A stretch of DNA of 64,000 bases. It comes from Lindgomyces ingoldianus (Eukaryota; Ascomycota; Dothideomycetes; Pleosporales; Lindgomycetaceae). The stretch covers positions 423,763-487,762 of the forward strand of contig NW_022985204.1 of the NCBI RefSeq assembly GCF_010093535.1, in the 5' to 3' direction. The notes beneath the pieces were generated by a model. That model had not been told where the DNA came from. It did no database searches and worked only from the letters and a program-made list of their open reading frames with translations. The translations under genes were made by a program, and so were the position numbers. Positions 12,276 to 23,010 of the stretch are shown piece by piece; position 1 is the first letter of the stretch; each line of letters begins with the position of its first letter.

Positions 12276-14929
12276 TGTCTCTCTAGCCTTCCTCCTCTAC
12301 CTCTAGCGCTGTTAGTGTGGGCGTTTTTAACGTCCTTGTGCAGTCTAGCAGCCTAGGGCGCATCTGTGTTACCCTTTTAACTAGTTCTGCTACTAATTAG
12401 TAGTTTATTTAGCATTTTAGTATAAATATATAAATTTTTTAGCTTTTTTACTTCTTTTTTATATAAAATGCTAATTATAGATAAGCTAAAAAGTAGCATG
12501 TAGTAGCTTTACTATTTTATAATATTAACATTATTTTGCCTACTAGCACTAATCTGCAGCTATAAGTAGCAAAGGCTTTATGTTATAAGAAGTACTTTTA
12601 TATAGTTTTAGTTTAAAGTTATAGTTAAGTTTTAGTAAATTTATGTGCTTATTATTATAGTAGCACTACTAGTGCTTTTTTTTTTATTAAGTGTTATATA
12701 TTAGCTAACTTCTAGGCTAATACCTGCGCCTTATGTGTATAGCAGAGCTATAGTCTGCATTATAACTACTATATATAAGAGGTAGTAGCTTTTTCTTTTC
12801 CTATATACTAGATAAATAAACTGTTTTTTTTTATATATCTTTCTTTTCTAATCTTGTAATAAAAAAAATAAGTGTGTATAATAAAAAAAAATAAAAAAAA
12901 TAAGCTTTATATAAAAGTGTTATTAGTTTAGTTAGTCTAGAGCATCTTTGCGCACAAGATCTAGCTAGTCTACAGATGCTTCTATCTAGACAAAGAGGTA
13001 GTTAGTTAGGACTAATAATTAAAAAGACTAGTTTAGTATTTTCTTTATATATGCATTTACTAAGTTGTTTTTACTATTAATTTACTTTATTTTAGTAATT
13101 TTTTTTTATATAATTTATAGAGTAATATAATGTTAATTATAAGTTACTTTTTACTAGTAGTGCTTAGCTTAATAAGGTAATTATATAAAGACTTTAAATC
13201 TATGTAGATTACTACTAAAATTAGTAGCAGTTTAAGTGTTTATATAATTTACTATAAAGTTATACTAAAAGTAATTACATTATTAAACTTTTCAACTATT
13301 CTATATAGTTTACTAGTAAGGACACTCTTAGTTACTCTTTTACACTTAGTAGAATTTTAGTGTATAATGTTACTTAGTATTTTAAAGTAGTTACTTTACT
13401 TTATATAGTTTTTATTACTTAATATAATTAAGAATTCTAGCTATAAGCTAAAGTTCTTATTATTAGTAAATAATCTATTTATAAAAATAAATAGCTTTAC
13501 ATAATTAAGCTATAATAGTAGGAAAGTAAAACTACACTTACTATTGTCTATCTACTATTAAATTTATGTGTTAAGTATGTTAATGTTATTATGTAAAAGG
13601 TCTATAGTTTATGTAGTAATAGATAAGTTAAATGCTGCCTCTAGTTAATATATAAATGTAATGTATACCCTTTTTGCATATTACTTAACATATTATTATA
13701 CAGTATTCTTGTCCTTTAAGTTAATTATATAAAGGTAGCTTACTTATCTCTTCTAAGTAAAAACTACTATGTTGTGTGTAAGTTTAATCCTTCTACTATT
13801 AAACTTAATAGGCTGCTTTTTTGCTAGAATAGTCTTACTCTTTACATAGAACTTTGCCTTTTGTAGTTCTTTTTTTTCTCTTTACGCAAAATCCTTTATT
13901 ATAATGCTTAAGGTGTTATATAAATGCTTTTAGTTATTTCTAGAGCCTATGTTGTGCATATAGTACATATTTGCCTAACCTTCTAGGATATCTAGAAAGA
14001 TGTCTGCGTACTAAGTTTTCTAAATATTTAGCTGTTAATATAAATTAATAAAGATTCTTATTTTATTTATAAAGATGTTATATAGTTAACTTATATAGTT
14101 ATTATTCTTTTTTTATGCTTTTTAAAATTATATAATTTTATTTGCTAGAAGTTTTTCTTTAGCAGTTTCTCTCTAGAGTAGAAGTTTATACAGGTTATAA
14201 TGTAGTATAGATTATGCAGGTGGTATTAGTAGTGCATACACTACTGCAGGCAGTGGTGTGTACAATTAAGGGTGTGGAGCAGGCGTTAGGTAGGGTGGCA
14301 TGTATTGTTTGTACAGTAATTAGTGTAGTGCTAGCTAAGGTGTAGGAGTAAGTAATACTAGTATATTTAGTGTTAATAGCAGCATTATGTTTAGTCTACT
14401 TCTGTGCAAAGCCTTATATAGTAATAAAAGTTATGTATAAAGCCTTTTTAGTGTAATTACTTTCTTTTATGCTATATTATACAGCTTCTAGGCTTAGATA
14501 CCTTTAGTGCCTAGCTATAGTGTAATTCTTTTATTCTCTAGCACTTATATAAGCTCCCTTTTAAACACATAGCTAAGTGCTAAAAAGTCTTATAGTGTCT
14601 ATTTTTTAAAATCCTTTATATACACACTTAGAAAAGTAGCGCCTTTCTAAGTTCTTATATGTAGATTAGTAATTATATAACTTACATATAATTAAGTTTA
14701 TAGGCTTGTTAGAGCTTTTAACATGTTAATCTTATTATTCTAGTACTCTAGGCTAGTCTTATTCTATAGTGTTGCCTTTAATATCTCTATATCCTTTATA
14801 AGTTATTTATATAATAAAAATTATTTCTTATTTTTCCTATTATTATGTAAAGTTGTTAGTTGCTAATAGAATTTTATTATAATAGTATAGTTAATTACTT
14901 TTCTAGTAAATTACGCAGGTACTGCTGTT

Positions 14930-15540
14930 ATCTAGCTGCTAGGTTGTGCAGCTTTAATAGCTTTAGTGTGCGCCTTACACTATCTCCTTTTTACTTTATA
15001 CAGTAGCAGAGCTTACTGTACAATGTAAAGGATTAATCTGCTATTCTAAGAAATAAGTAACTAAATAAAGTACTTTATAAAGTGTAAGTGCTTTATTGTT
15101 ACTTTTCTTAAAAGATAAGTAATAAAACAAAGTGCTTTATAAAGTATAAGGTTAATTACTTATGCAGTAGATCGCGCAGGTACTGCTGTTGTCTAGCTGC
15201 TAAGTTGTGCAGCTTTAATAGCTTTAGTGTGCGCCTTACACTATCTTCTTCTTACTTTGTACAGTAGCAGAGCTTGCTGTATAATGTAAAGAATTAATAT
15301 GCTATTATCTAGCTGCTAGGTTGTGCAGCTTTAGTAGCTTTAGTGTGTGTCTTACACTATCTCTTCTTTGCTTTATACAGTAGCAAAGCTTACTATATAA
15401 TGTAAAGAATTAATCTGCTATTCTAAAAAATAAGTAACTAAATAAAGTACCTTACAAAGTGTAAGTACTTTACTATTACTTTTCTTAAGAGATAGGTAAC
15501 AAAACAAAGTACCTTATAAAGCATAGGTACTTTATTATTA
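14930..15540. repeat. Complex minisatellite in the LTR element interior
   Basis: A motif starting TCTAGCTGCTAGGTTGTGCAG and running through a TTAGTGTGCGCCTTACACTATCT segment occurs three times, near 14931, 15193 and 15309. It alternates with a segment containing AGTAACTAAATAAAGTAC and a near copy AGTAATAAAACAAAGTGC. Unit length varies (about 115-260 bp), so this is a higher-order tandem array. Confidence 0.7.
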
Positions 15541-15581
15541 CTTTTGCTAATTTACAGTTAATTAAATTAACTACTAATTAG

Positions 15582-15861
15582 TGTTAAATAAGCTCTAATA
15601 GCTAGCTGCTTATAGTATAAGCACTTAAGTAGTAAAAGTAAGAGTAGTGTATAGTGTGCACAGCGTACAAAGTAGGTAAAGTAAGGGCAACATGTTTCTA
15701 GTTCTATTGCTCTTGTCTTTCCTTTATACAGAGGAAAAGGGGGATATCTAGATGTTCGCGCACAGAGGTTCGCGCACGAGCATCATGTGACATAGATACG
15801 TGATCCTGCTCGTGCGCGATCGTTCGTATCCAGGCCGCGACGCTGCTGCTGCGTACAGACA
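15582..15861. repeat. Right LTR of the 4.36-kb element (280 bp)
   Basis: Begins TGTTAAATAAGC and ends GTACAGACA. The inner left half is mutated, while the outer 130 bases (about 15730-15861) are CpG-rich and apparently pristine, with a sharp change between the two. Confidence 0.8.
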
Positions 15862-16045
15862 TGCAGCATGTTTCTTTAAAAGTTTTATATTTTATTTAAA
15901 AGCTTAAAGTGTAAGCTATATCTAATATTCTTTTAGCATATTTAAGTAGTGTTATTAAGAATACATTAGTGTAAAAAGAGTAGTTTAGTAAGGTCTTAGC
16001 AAAAGTAAGTAACTTAGGTGTGTAAGCAACTTGCCTATGAAGTAC

Positions 16046-16800
16046 ATTACTTAAATGTGCTAAAAAAAAATTAAATATAGCTTACACTTTAGGCTTTTAA
16101 ATAAAACATAACACATGTAAAGTAATATGCTATAGCTATGTATAAAGTTTTATAAAAAATAATAAATAACTTTTATAAGCTAATTTTATAGCTAACTTAT
16201 AAAGGCTAAGTAATAATAAAAAGTAGGTAATTATTAAGCATATACTTAAGCTATATGTGTAAGGTTTTCCTTTTAGCTAGTAGCTATAGCTAATATTGTA
16301 ACAGCGCAGGCAAGACAATGGGTCCGAATGCGGTGGGAATCCACTCAGAGGCATATGGGAGTGCGTGGGGACTCTGAACCTGGGAATGCTATTGACACCT
16401 ATAGGCCTTGTACAAAAGGATATCAGAAAACTACCAAGCTAGCTACAGGGGCGAGGTGCGACTAAATACATGAGGGAATAGGGGTAACAGCAGGGGGCAG
16501 GGCATGGTCGGGGCCAGGTCGAGGTCGGGGCTGATACGGGGGCCTTCCGGAGGTTCCGGGCGACCTGACGATTCATGAGAATTGAGTCAGGGTCGGAGCC
16601 GATACGGGGACCCTTCGGATAGGTTCCGGGCGACCTGAGATGGAACGAGAATTGTTACAAATATAGCTAATTCTTTACACGCTAAGTATAATTTAGGCTA
16701 TGTTAGCATAAACTAGCTTAGTATATTTATAAAGTGTTATCTAAAGCTTAAAGTAAAGTTTAAGTAAAAGCTAGTATATTAAAACTAATAATTATATTTT
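16046..16800 (+). repeat. Second foldback-family copy FB2 (partial), split by a solo LTR
   Basis: Bases 16046-16296 continue after 16659 and match FB1 arm sequence (10690-11040). FB1 appears to have inserted into this copy, because FB1's right tip abuts mid-arm sequence. The solo LTR 16297-16659 interrupts it. Its right arm is not recognisable beyond about 16800. Confidence 0.5.
16297..16659 (-). repeat. Solo LTR (363 bp) of the 46964 miniature-LTR family
   Basis: Runs TGTAACAGCGCAGG...GAATTGTTACA and is flanked by the perfect duplication AATAT (16292-16296 and 16660-16664). It is about 64 bp longer than its relatives (299 bp) because of an internal tandem duplication of the GATACGGGG...GGGCGACCTGA segment. 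It is GC-rich and almost unmutated inside strongly RIPped DNA. Strand follows the polypurine tract of the 46964 element. Confidence 0.85.
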
Positions 16801-16939
16801 TTATATTATATTAATTAAACTTAGGTGTTGCATGCTGCTGTAGATGTTTAATATAAATAGCTTTAGTTTTTTATAAATAAATAAGAATCTTCTACACGCT
16901 TTATATTAAAAAGAATATTAGATATATTACTATACCTAA

Positions 16940-17012
16940 GGCTATGCCTTAAAGATAAGAATAACTACAATCTTCTATGCCTTAAAGATAAGAATAACTA
17001 CAATCTTCTATA
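16940..17012. repeat. 33-bp tandem duplication
   Basis: GCCTTAAAGATAAGAATAAC plus 13 further bases occurs twice in immediate tandem, in otherwise unassigned AT-rich sequence. Confidence 0.7.
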
Positions 17013-17246
17013 CCTGCTACAGTCCTTGAATAGACTATAAGCGAGTGTTAGACAGCCACTAGATTATACAACAATTAGTAGTAGAACTTCTTCTTAGACG
17101 CACAACAAGAAAATCACGTGACTAGCTAGAAGCCTTTAGAACAGAGATAACAGGCTTGGTAGGAAATGCATGCACTAAGGAAAGTGTATGTAGTGCATGT
17201 AAATTAGAAAGTGTATGCAGATCTAGAACTGCATGCATAAAATGTA

Positions 17247-17870
17247 TAACATACTTCATAGGCGAGTTGCTTACACACCTAAGTTGCTTACTTTTGCTAA
17301 GACTCTACTACACTACTTTTTCTACACTAATACATTTCTAATAACACTACTTAAATGTATTAAAAAAATTAGATGCAGCTTACACTTTAAGCTTTTAAAT
17401 AAAATATAATACTTTTTAAGTAACATACTATAGCTATTTATAAGGGTTTTTAAAAGATAATAAGTAACTAACACACTAGATAACTTTTCTAAGTTAATTA
17501 TATAGCTAACTTATAAAAGCTAGATAATAATAAAAAGTAGGTAATTATTTAGCACATACTTAAGCTAGATGTGCAAGGATTTCCCCCCTAGCTAGCAGCT
17601 GTAGCTAATATAGCTAATTCTTTACATGCTAAGTATAATATAGGCTATATTAGCATAAACTAGCTTAATATATTTATTAAGCGCTACTTAAAGCTTAAAG
17701 TAAAGTTTAAGCGTAAGTATAACTATAAAAAAGCTTTTTATAAAAATCCTGTAGTAATTTAAAGCTAGTTTAACCTAATAAAAAAATATTAAAGCTAAGT
17801 ATAGCATCTAGAATAATAACATGTACAACTTTAATAAAATAGGGTTTATAATAGGCTAGATATCTACTAG
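17247..17870 (+). repeat. Third foldback-family half-element FB3
   Basis: Starts with the family tip (ACTTCATAGGCGAGTTGC) and follows FB1's left arm through the GCTTTATTATAAGC-like centre. The right arm is absent here; a right-arm tip (19594-19650) may be its displaced partner. A 61-residue frame at 17156-17341 overlaps the tip and is not a gene. Confidence 0.5.
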
Positions 17871-17976
17871 AGCAGTTGTTACAAGTTTAAAGAGATAAGG
17901 ATAGCCAAAAGTAGTCTAGCTAGGTAACTAAGAGTAGACAACAGCTATCTAGGGCATTAATGCTAAAAGGTAGTGT

Positions 17977-18432
17977 CGCGTACACTAAGAGCCTTGGCTG
18001 GGGCTTAGAGCCTAGGGCGCAGCTTAGAGCCTAGGGCGCAGCTTAGGATCTGGAGATATTATGTTCCAAAGCTTGGTGTATATAAGAAGAGCCTCTAACT
18101 CTCTTAGATAGCAGAGTCACTTCATCTAATCTTCTAAACAGCTACTGCTAGGCTATTTTATCCTCCACAGTTATAAGCCTGGTTTACAGCGTAGTGTAGA
18201 TAGTTAGCGCTTAAAAATTTGTGCACCCTTACTCTACTAATAGGATTGCATTATCCCTAAGCACTATGTGTTTAATTCCTACGCTTAGTAAAAAGCATTT
18301 AGGCAGTGCGTTTATTACAGAGGCTACCTTACTAGATCTGTCTCTAAGTTCTGTTGCTTAGGCTAGAAGAGTGTGTTAAGGTTGTTTTACTATATTTTAC
18401 CTCTCTCGTTCCACGGTTTAAGCTAGGGGGTG
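17977..18432. other. Unclassified repeat relic ending in a polypurine-like tract
   Basis: Contains a tandem TTAGAGCCTAGGGCGCAGC duplication near 18005-18045 and ends with AAGCTAGGGGGTG just before the short LTR at 18433. The same tract precedes an unrelated LTR at 46886 on the minus strand. Possibly the 3' internal end of an LTR element; no protein domain was recognised. Confidence 0.35.
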
Positions 18433-18509
18433 TGTCGCGTACAGCTATCTGTCTATATATATCCTTCTGCTGTGCTAGCTAGGAGGTTAACCTTTTAGCA
18501 AACGCACTA
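18433..18509 (+). repeat. Ultra-short LTR copy (about 77 bp)
   Basis: Closely matches, in opposite orientation, the solo LTR at 20612-20688: TGTCGCGTACAGC start, TATA-rich CTATATATATCC, then GGAGGTTAACCTTTTAGCAA. No matching target duplication is visible. A polypurine-like tract directly upstream suggests it was a 3' LTR. Confidence 0.6.
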
Positions 18510-19959
18510 GGTAGGCTATTCTACTATTTATTATTTTTTAGAGTAGTAATTACTTTTTAAACTAGTATAGGAAGAAAAATCTACCCTAGGATTAAGTTAT
18601 TACAGTCTTTAAGTGCAGCTAGACTACTAATTAGCTTAGTCTAGACTAGTTAAAGCACTTTAATGTGCATATAAAGAAGTGTACTATTAGCAGCTACTGT
18701 CTGCTAGTTATTAACAGCTATAAAAGCTATAACTTACTTTACTTCTAGTAATACTATAAAAATAATAAAATTATTACTATTTACATACTTTTTTACTTAT
18801 TACGCCTTTTATAGCTACTTAATGTAGGTTATTTTACTTTTTTAAAGAAGGTGTATAAGCGCTAAGCTAAAAACTTTATATATAACTAAATTACTTATAT
18901 TATAAAAATAAAGTTCTTACTATGCTTTAAAGCAGCTTATAATGCTATAATTACTTTTAGTAATATCTAAAAAAAGTTTTAAAGCGCTAGATTAGTTTTT
19001 TTTAACTTATAATAAGTTATAATAAGCTTTAATGTAAAGTTACGCACTTTATTACTACTACTACTTATACATAATAAGCTCTAGTAGTTATAAACTCTAA
19101 GTAATACTTTAAAACTTAAGTTATAATTAATGCTTATAAAAATAAAAATTTAAAAGCATATAAATAGTTTACTAACTTTTATAGTTAAGGTGTTTAAAAA
19201 AGTTTTAAAAAAAGTAGTAATAATTACATATAAGCTAGTATTAGTATAATAGAAAATTACTAAGCTTTAAGTAAGTAATAAAGCTACTATATAATATAAA
19301 TTATATAAAAAAAAGCAGATTAAGGTAAAAAAAAGCTTTAATAATTTAAAAAAGCCTATACTTAATAGCTTTAAAAGAGTTTAGAGTGCACAGTAATGAT
19401 AAAAAGTAAACAAGCAAGTGTAAGCTAAAGTAGGTAAGTTATTCTAAATGCGCTACAGATAGTGCAATTAGACTAGACATAACATATAAATGTGTAAGCA
19501 AAAAGTAGAAGTAGTATCTAAATAATATTCTAGGCTGTACTGTACTATATAGTGCTAGGGCAGGTTATTATAGGCTATAACAAAGTTTGTTGTAGTGTAG
19601 TCTTAGCAAAAGTAAGCAACTCAGGTGTGTAAGCAACTTGCCTGTGATGTACGTTATTGTTTTATAAATTTAAGTTAAGTATATACTTTATAATATCTAA
19701 TATTCTTAAATTAGTTTATTTTTATAAGTTAGCTTTATAATTACATTATAAAAGTCTACTATTAAGTTTTTAAGTAAGTGTAGTCTTAAAGACTTTATAA
19801 ATTACTATATAAAGTTAAATAGTTTAAATTTAGCTTTTTTAGATTACGTAAAATGCCTAAAACCTAGATTTTTTAAATTACTTAAAAAGCTAAAATTATT
19901 TAACTTTCTTTATTAGAATGTTAAAAGTTGATTAGTAGATGTATTATTAATTAAAGTAC

Positions 19960-20275
19960 AAGATGCTAACATCTTATTAAAGTAGACTATTTATCTCTGT
20001 AGACTACTTGCTTGTTAAATACGTTATACTTTTTTTATAGTTTATAAAAGAGTATAAGCGCTAGTTAAAATACTAGTTTAAAACTTTTATATTACTTTTT
20101 ATTAATAAGTAGTAAAGTGTTAAAAGCTTTTACTTTGTTTTAGTAAGTTAGTAAAGCTTATTTATAAGCTTTAAAGTTAATTGAAAACTTTAATTTAAAA
20201 GATTATATATTTTACAAGCAAGTAGTATATATAAGCAAATAGTCTACTCTAACAACATTTTTATACCTAAATTGC
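19960..20275. repeat. Small inverted-repeat (MITE-like) element
   Basis: About 65 bases at 19965-20030 (ending CTACTTGCTTGTTAAATAC) are the inverse of about 65 bases at 20208-20275 (starting TTTTACAAGCAAGTAG), with roughly 175 AT-rich bases between. Single arms of the same family recur at 20921-20985 and 49567-49625. No coding capacity. Confidence 0.5.
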
Positions 20276-20611
20276 ATTTTACTTTATAACACTTATATTA
20301 GTTAATAAAATAACAAAAGAAATCTAATTTATAATATTTACTTTAAAATAGTATAAGTTTTAACTTAGTAACTTTACTAGTAGCAGTAGCTACAGCGTTG
20401 TTAACTTTATAGTATAGTAGCTAATTCTACTCTATTCTAGATTATTTTCTTTATTTCTTGCTTGTTATTTAATAGCTTCTCTAAATCTAATTTATTTATA
20501 AGAGTTTTTTTTATTTTTAATATAACATTTTTTCTACTTTATAGTGTACTGCAACCTTATTTACCTTTTTAAGCATTGTAATTTACTTTTATAAAAAAGT
20601 TACTAAATATA

Positions 20612-20688
20612 TGTTGCGTTTGCTAAAAGGTTAACCTTCTAGCTAGCGTAGTAGAAGGATATATATAGACGGATAGCTGTAGGCGACA
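20612..20688 (-). repeat. Ultra-short solo LTR (77 bp) with target duplication
   Basis: On the minus strand it runs TGTCGCCTACAGC...AAACGCAACA, and is flanked on the plus strand by ATATA on both sides (20607-20611 and 20689-20693). TG...CA ends plus a 5-bp duplication are LTR hallmarks. It carries a TATA-like TATATATA in its middle. Confidence 0.75.
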
Positions 20689-21216
20689 ATATATTTAATA
20701 ACTATAGACTGCTTATAATTACTTAGTTAGACTAAATTTTAGTTTATAATGTAAGGCCGAGATAGCGCTTACGTGCGACGGGTATATATACTATTCTGTA
20801 CGCAACAATTAACTGTTCGTTAATTATTCGCACCTTTTTAGTTGTATTAGCGCAGTGGTACAGAGCTTTGTTCTTACATATAACACTTTTTAAATGCTAT
20901 AATCGCTTTATAAGTAATGTATTTTACAAGCAAGTAGTCTATACAAGTAATTAGTCTACTTTAACAACATTTTTATACTTAAATTACCTTTTAATTCACA
21001 ACACCTACATGAATTAAATAAATAATAAAATAAAATCTAATATATAATATTTACTTTATAAATAGTATAAGTCTTAACTTAGTAACTTTACTAGTAGTAG
21101 TAGCTATAGTGTTGTTAACTTTATTGTGTAGTAGCTAATTCTACGCTATATTAACCTATCTTCTTTATATCTTTCTTATTATTTAATAGCTAACTTAAAT
21201 CTACTTTGTTTATAAA

Positions 21217-22633
21217 TGTCACGATTAGCATGCTTAAGCTACAAGCAAGAGGTGGTGTAACCTAACTAGATTAAACTAAGGAGCAGAGGAGCTGCTCTGC
21301 GAGTTTAAATATACATGTGTGCTCTTAGCTAAGGCGCTACTCGTTGCGCAAGCGAGGGAGCTTGAGTCGCAGAGCATGTAACGCGGTACGCGACGTCACA
21401 ATTAACTTTATTCTTTAGCATTGAATAGCAGCAGTAGTATAGTAGCCTGCACTATAGGCTCTAGATTGTCCTATATAAAGTAAAATTAAGCTGTGTTATT
21501 CTTAATTATATTACTATCTACTACTATCTTAGCCTTAATAGTTAGTAGCTAGGTTTTAAATCTATACAGCTTACTATTAAATCTAGTTAGTGTAGGAAGG
21601 ACTAGCTTTAGACAAGAGAAGGTAGTCTCAAATCAATGTGTTAGATGTTCAGAACTACAAGAGAGTGGGAGAGATGGTATTTCGTAGTAGTAATAATAGT
21701 AAGCATAGCTTATAGCGCTTAGTTCTTAGCACATAAGCTTTAAACTTTTTATTAAAAATTAGCTTATAAGGTCTACATTTTAGCCTAGAGCTACTATATT
21801 AGGTTGTTTATTATATAAAGAAGAAAAAAAGTATAAAAAAGTAAAAAAGTAAAAAAAGTAAAAAGCTAATTATATACGTGTATAGTAGGAGCTAGAGCGC
21901 AGTAACTAAGCTAACCTATCTCTAGCAGAACCTAGAATTGTGTGCGTGTAGGTCTGTTAGATTAAAGCACTGTTTCTAGGCTTCCTGAGATGAATGATGG
22001 GTTTTGATATGATGTATGGGATGATGATTGATTGTATTGATTTATCGATCCTTTTTCTGCTCTACTCGTGTTGCTCGGCTTTTGTTTTTCCATCCGAGTC
22101 CCTCGCGCACTAGCCCTATGCGCGACCAGCTTGCAACATGCTGCAATTTGTTGCAGAATATTGCAAAATGCTGCAAAATGCTGCAAAATGCCGCAACATG
22201 CAGCAATTTGCAGCAACATACTGTTCGAGCTTATTGCTCGTACTATGTAGCAGCTTTCGTCAAGCGTTCCTCCTGTCTTGACAGTAGGTGCGCATATCTG
22301 ACAAGGTCGCGCTCTATCTCTACTATTAATATAACAGGGTATGTTAGCGTCTATTAACCTAGAATTGTGAGCGTGTGCGTGGGCGTGTGTTAAAAAAAAC
22401 TTAGGCGTGTGCATGTGCATATATACTTAAGCTTTTATGTCACCTAAGGAGTTTAATCTAATGTCACAATTAGCATGCTTAAGCTACAAGCAAGAGGTGG
22501 TGTAACCTAACTAGATTAAACTAAGGAGCAGAGGAGCTGCTCTGCGAGTTTAAATATACATGTGTGCCCTTAGCTAAGGCGCAAGCGAGGGAGCTTGAGT
22601 CGCAGAGCATGTGACGCGGTACGCGCCGTCACA
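21217..22633. mobile_element. Miniature LTR element (TRIM-like) with a nested solo LTR
   Basis: Direct repeats at 21217-21400 (184 bp) and 22462-22633 (172 bp), nearly identical apart from a 12-bp difference, run TGTCAC...GTCACA and are flanked by the perfect duplication ATAAA (21212-21216 and 22634-22638). The interior is 1,061 bp, of which 355 bp is the later Copia solo LTR and its duplication, so the original element was about 1.06 kb. The interior is AT-rich with no coding frame. Size and structure fit a TRIM, which needs enzymes from another element. Confidence 0.85.
21955..22304 (-). repeat. Copia solo LTR (350 bp) nested in the miniature LTR element
   Basis: Inverted copy of the LTR at 2616-2956, with perfect AGGTC duplications at 21950-21954 and 22305-22309. 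Its minisatellite differs from that of the other copy. It is nearly free of RIP mutations. Overlapping frames of 60-152 residues on both strands are translations of the repeat and not genes. Confidence 0.9.
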
Positions 22634-22875
22634 ATAAAAATAAAAGTTTTTTATGTTTAACAAAACTAACTAGCAGTGTAGGTTGTAGAAGGCAAGTAGT
22701 AAGAGAGAATAGATGTTAAAATTAGAATTATTTGCGTAGAAAAGATACTAAGCTTATAACAATTGCAAATAGAGAGGTTATGTAAGCAGGCAGCTATAGT
22801 AGAAGCTAATAAAGTAAAGTGTATTGTAAGAGTTAAGCATCTAAGTACTCTGCTACTAAGCATTTATTTACACCT

Positions 22876-23010
22876 ATAGCAATAGAGGCAGTAAGGGCTA
22901 TAGCAATAGCTAAGAGGCTATAGTGAAGGTGGTAGGGGCTATAATAAAGGCAGTAGGTGCTATAGGAATGCTATAGATGCTATAGTAAAGGCTATAGGAG
23001 CTATTATGGC
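22876..23010 (+). repeat. Imperfect GCTATAG/AAGGCAGTAGG minisatellite
   Basis: Degenerate units of about 25-30 bp (GGCAGTAAGGGCTATAGCAATAG and variants) fill the last 130 bases of the AT-rich compartment, directly before base composition switches to GC-balanced DNA. Confidence 0.6.

Larger units (their letters stand above)
11503..15861. mobile_element. 4,359-bp LTR element without recognisable genes
   Basis: Two 280-bp direct repeats (11503-11782 and 15582-15861), both running TG...CA, are flanked by the perfect 5-bp duplication TGCAG (11498-11502 and 15862-15866). I could not recognise gag or pol in the interior on either strand, though heavy RIP may hide it. The interior contains a CA/GA microsatellite and a block of tandem minisatellite. 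Orientation is uncertain; a purine run beside the left LTR on the minus strand hints at minus. Either a degraded autonomous element or a large non-autonomous (LARD-like) one. Confidence 0.8.
10643..16045. repeat. Palindromic (foldback) element FB1, interrupted by other insertions
   Basis: Bases 10643-11190 are the inverted complement of 11190-11502 plus 15862-16045, with a centre of symmetry near 11190. The right tip (GTAAGCAACTTGCCTATGAAG near 16022-16042) recurs at 17250 and 19640. The left tip lies on the far side of the Copia insertion, outside the window. The element was split by the Copia/Gypsy stack on the left and by the LTR element 11503-15861 in its right arm. Without insertions it would be about 1.1 kb with arms of about 0.5 kb. 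No coding frame is visible, so it resembles a large foldback or MITE-type DNA element. Its target duplication cannot be seen. Confidence 0.6.

Noticed and set aside
12086..12286. 66-codon frame with a run of His/Thr and Glu/Arg
   Set aside because: It encodes the CA/GA microsatellite inside an LTR element.
14930..15540. Regularly repeated units resembling a CRISPR array
   Set aside because: Units are long, unequal and partly nested, in a fungal LTR element; a minisatellite explains it.
18433..20688. Inverted 73-bp repeats at both ends, looking like a 2.26-kb DNA transposon with terminal inverted repeats
   Set aside because: The right repeat (20612-20688) has its own perfect 5-bp target duplication (ATATA), and an independent copy at 50423 has AATCC. 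The pair is better explained as two LTR copies in opposite orientation.
20836..20885. tRNA-like A-box (TTAGCGCAGTGG) suggesting a tRNA or SINE head
   Set aside because: No B-box (GGTTCRA) follows and the anticodon arm does not pair.
21962..22420. 152-codon reverse frame and 109-codon forward frame
   Set aside because: Both are translations of the solo Copia LTR and its flanks.
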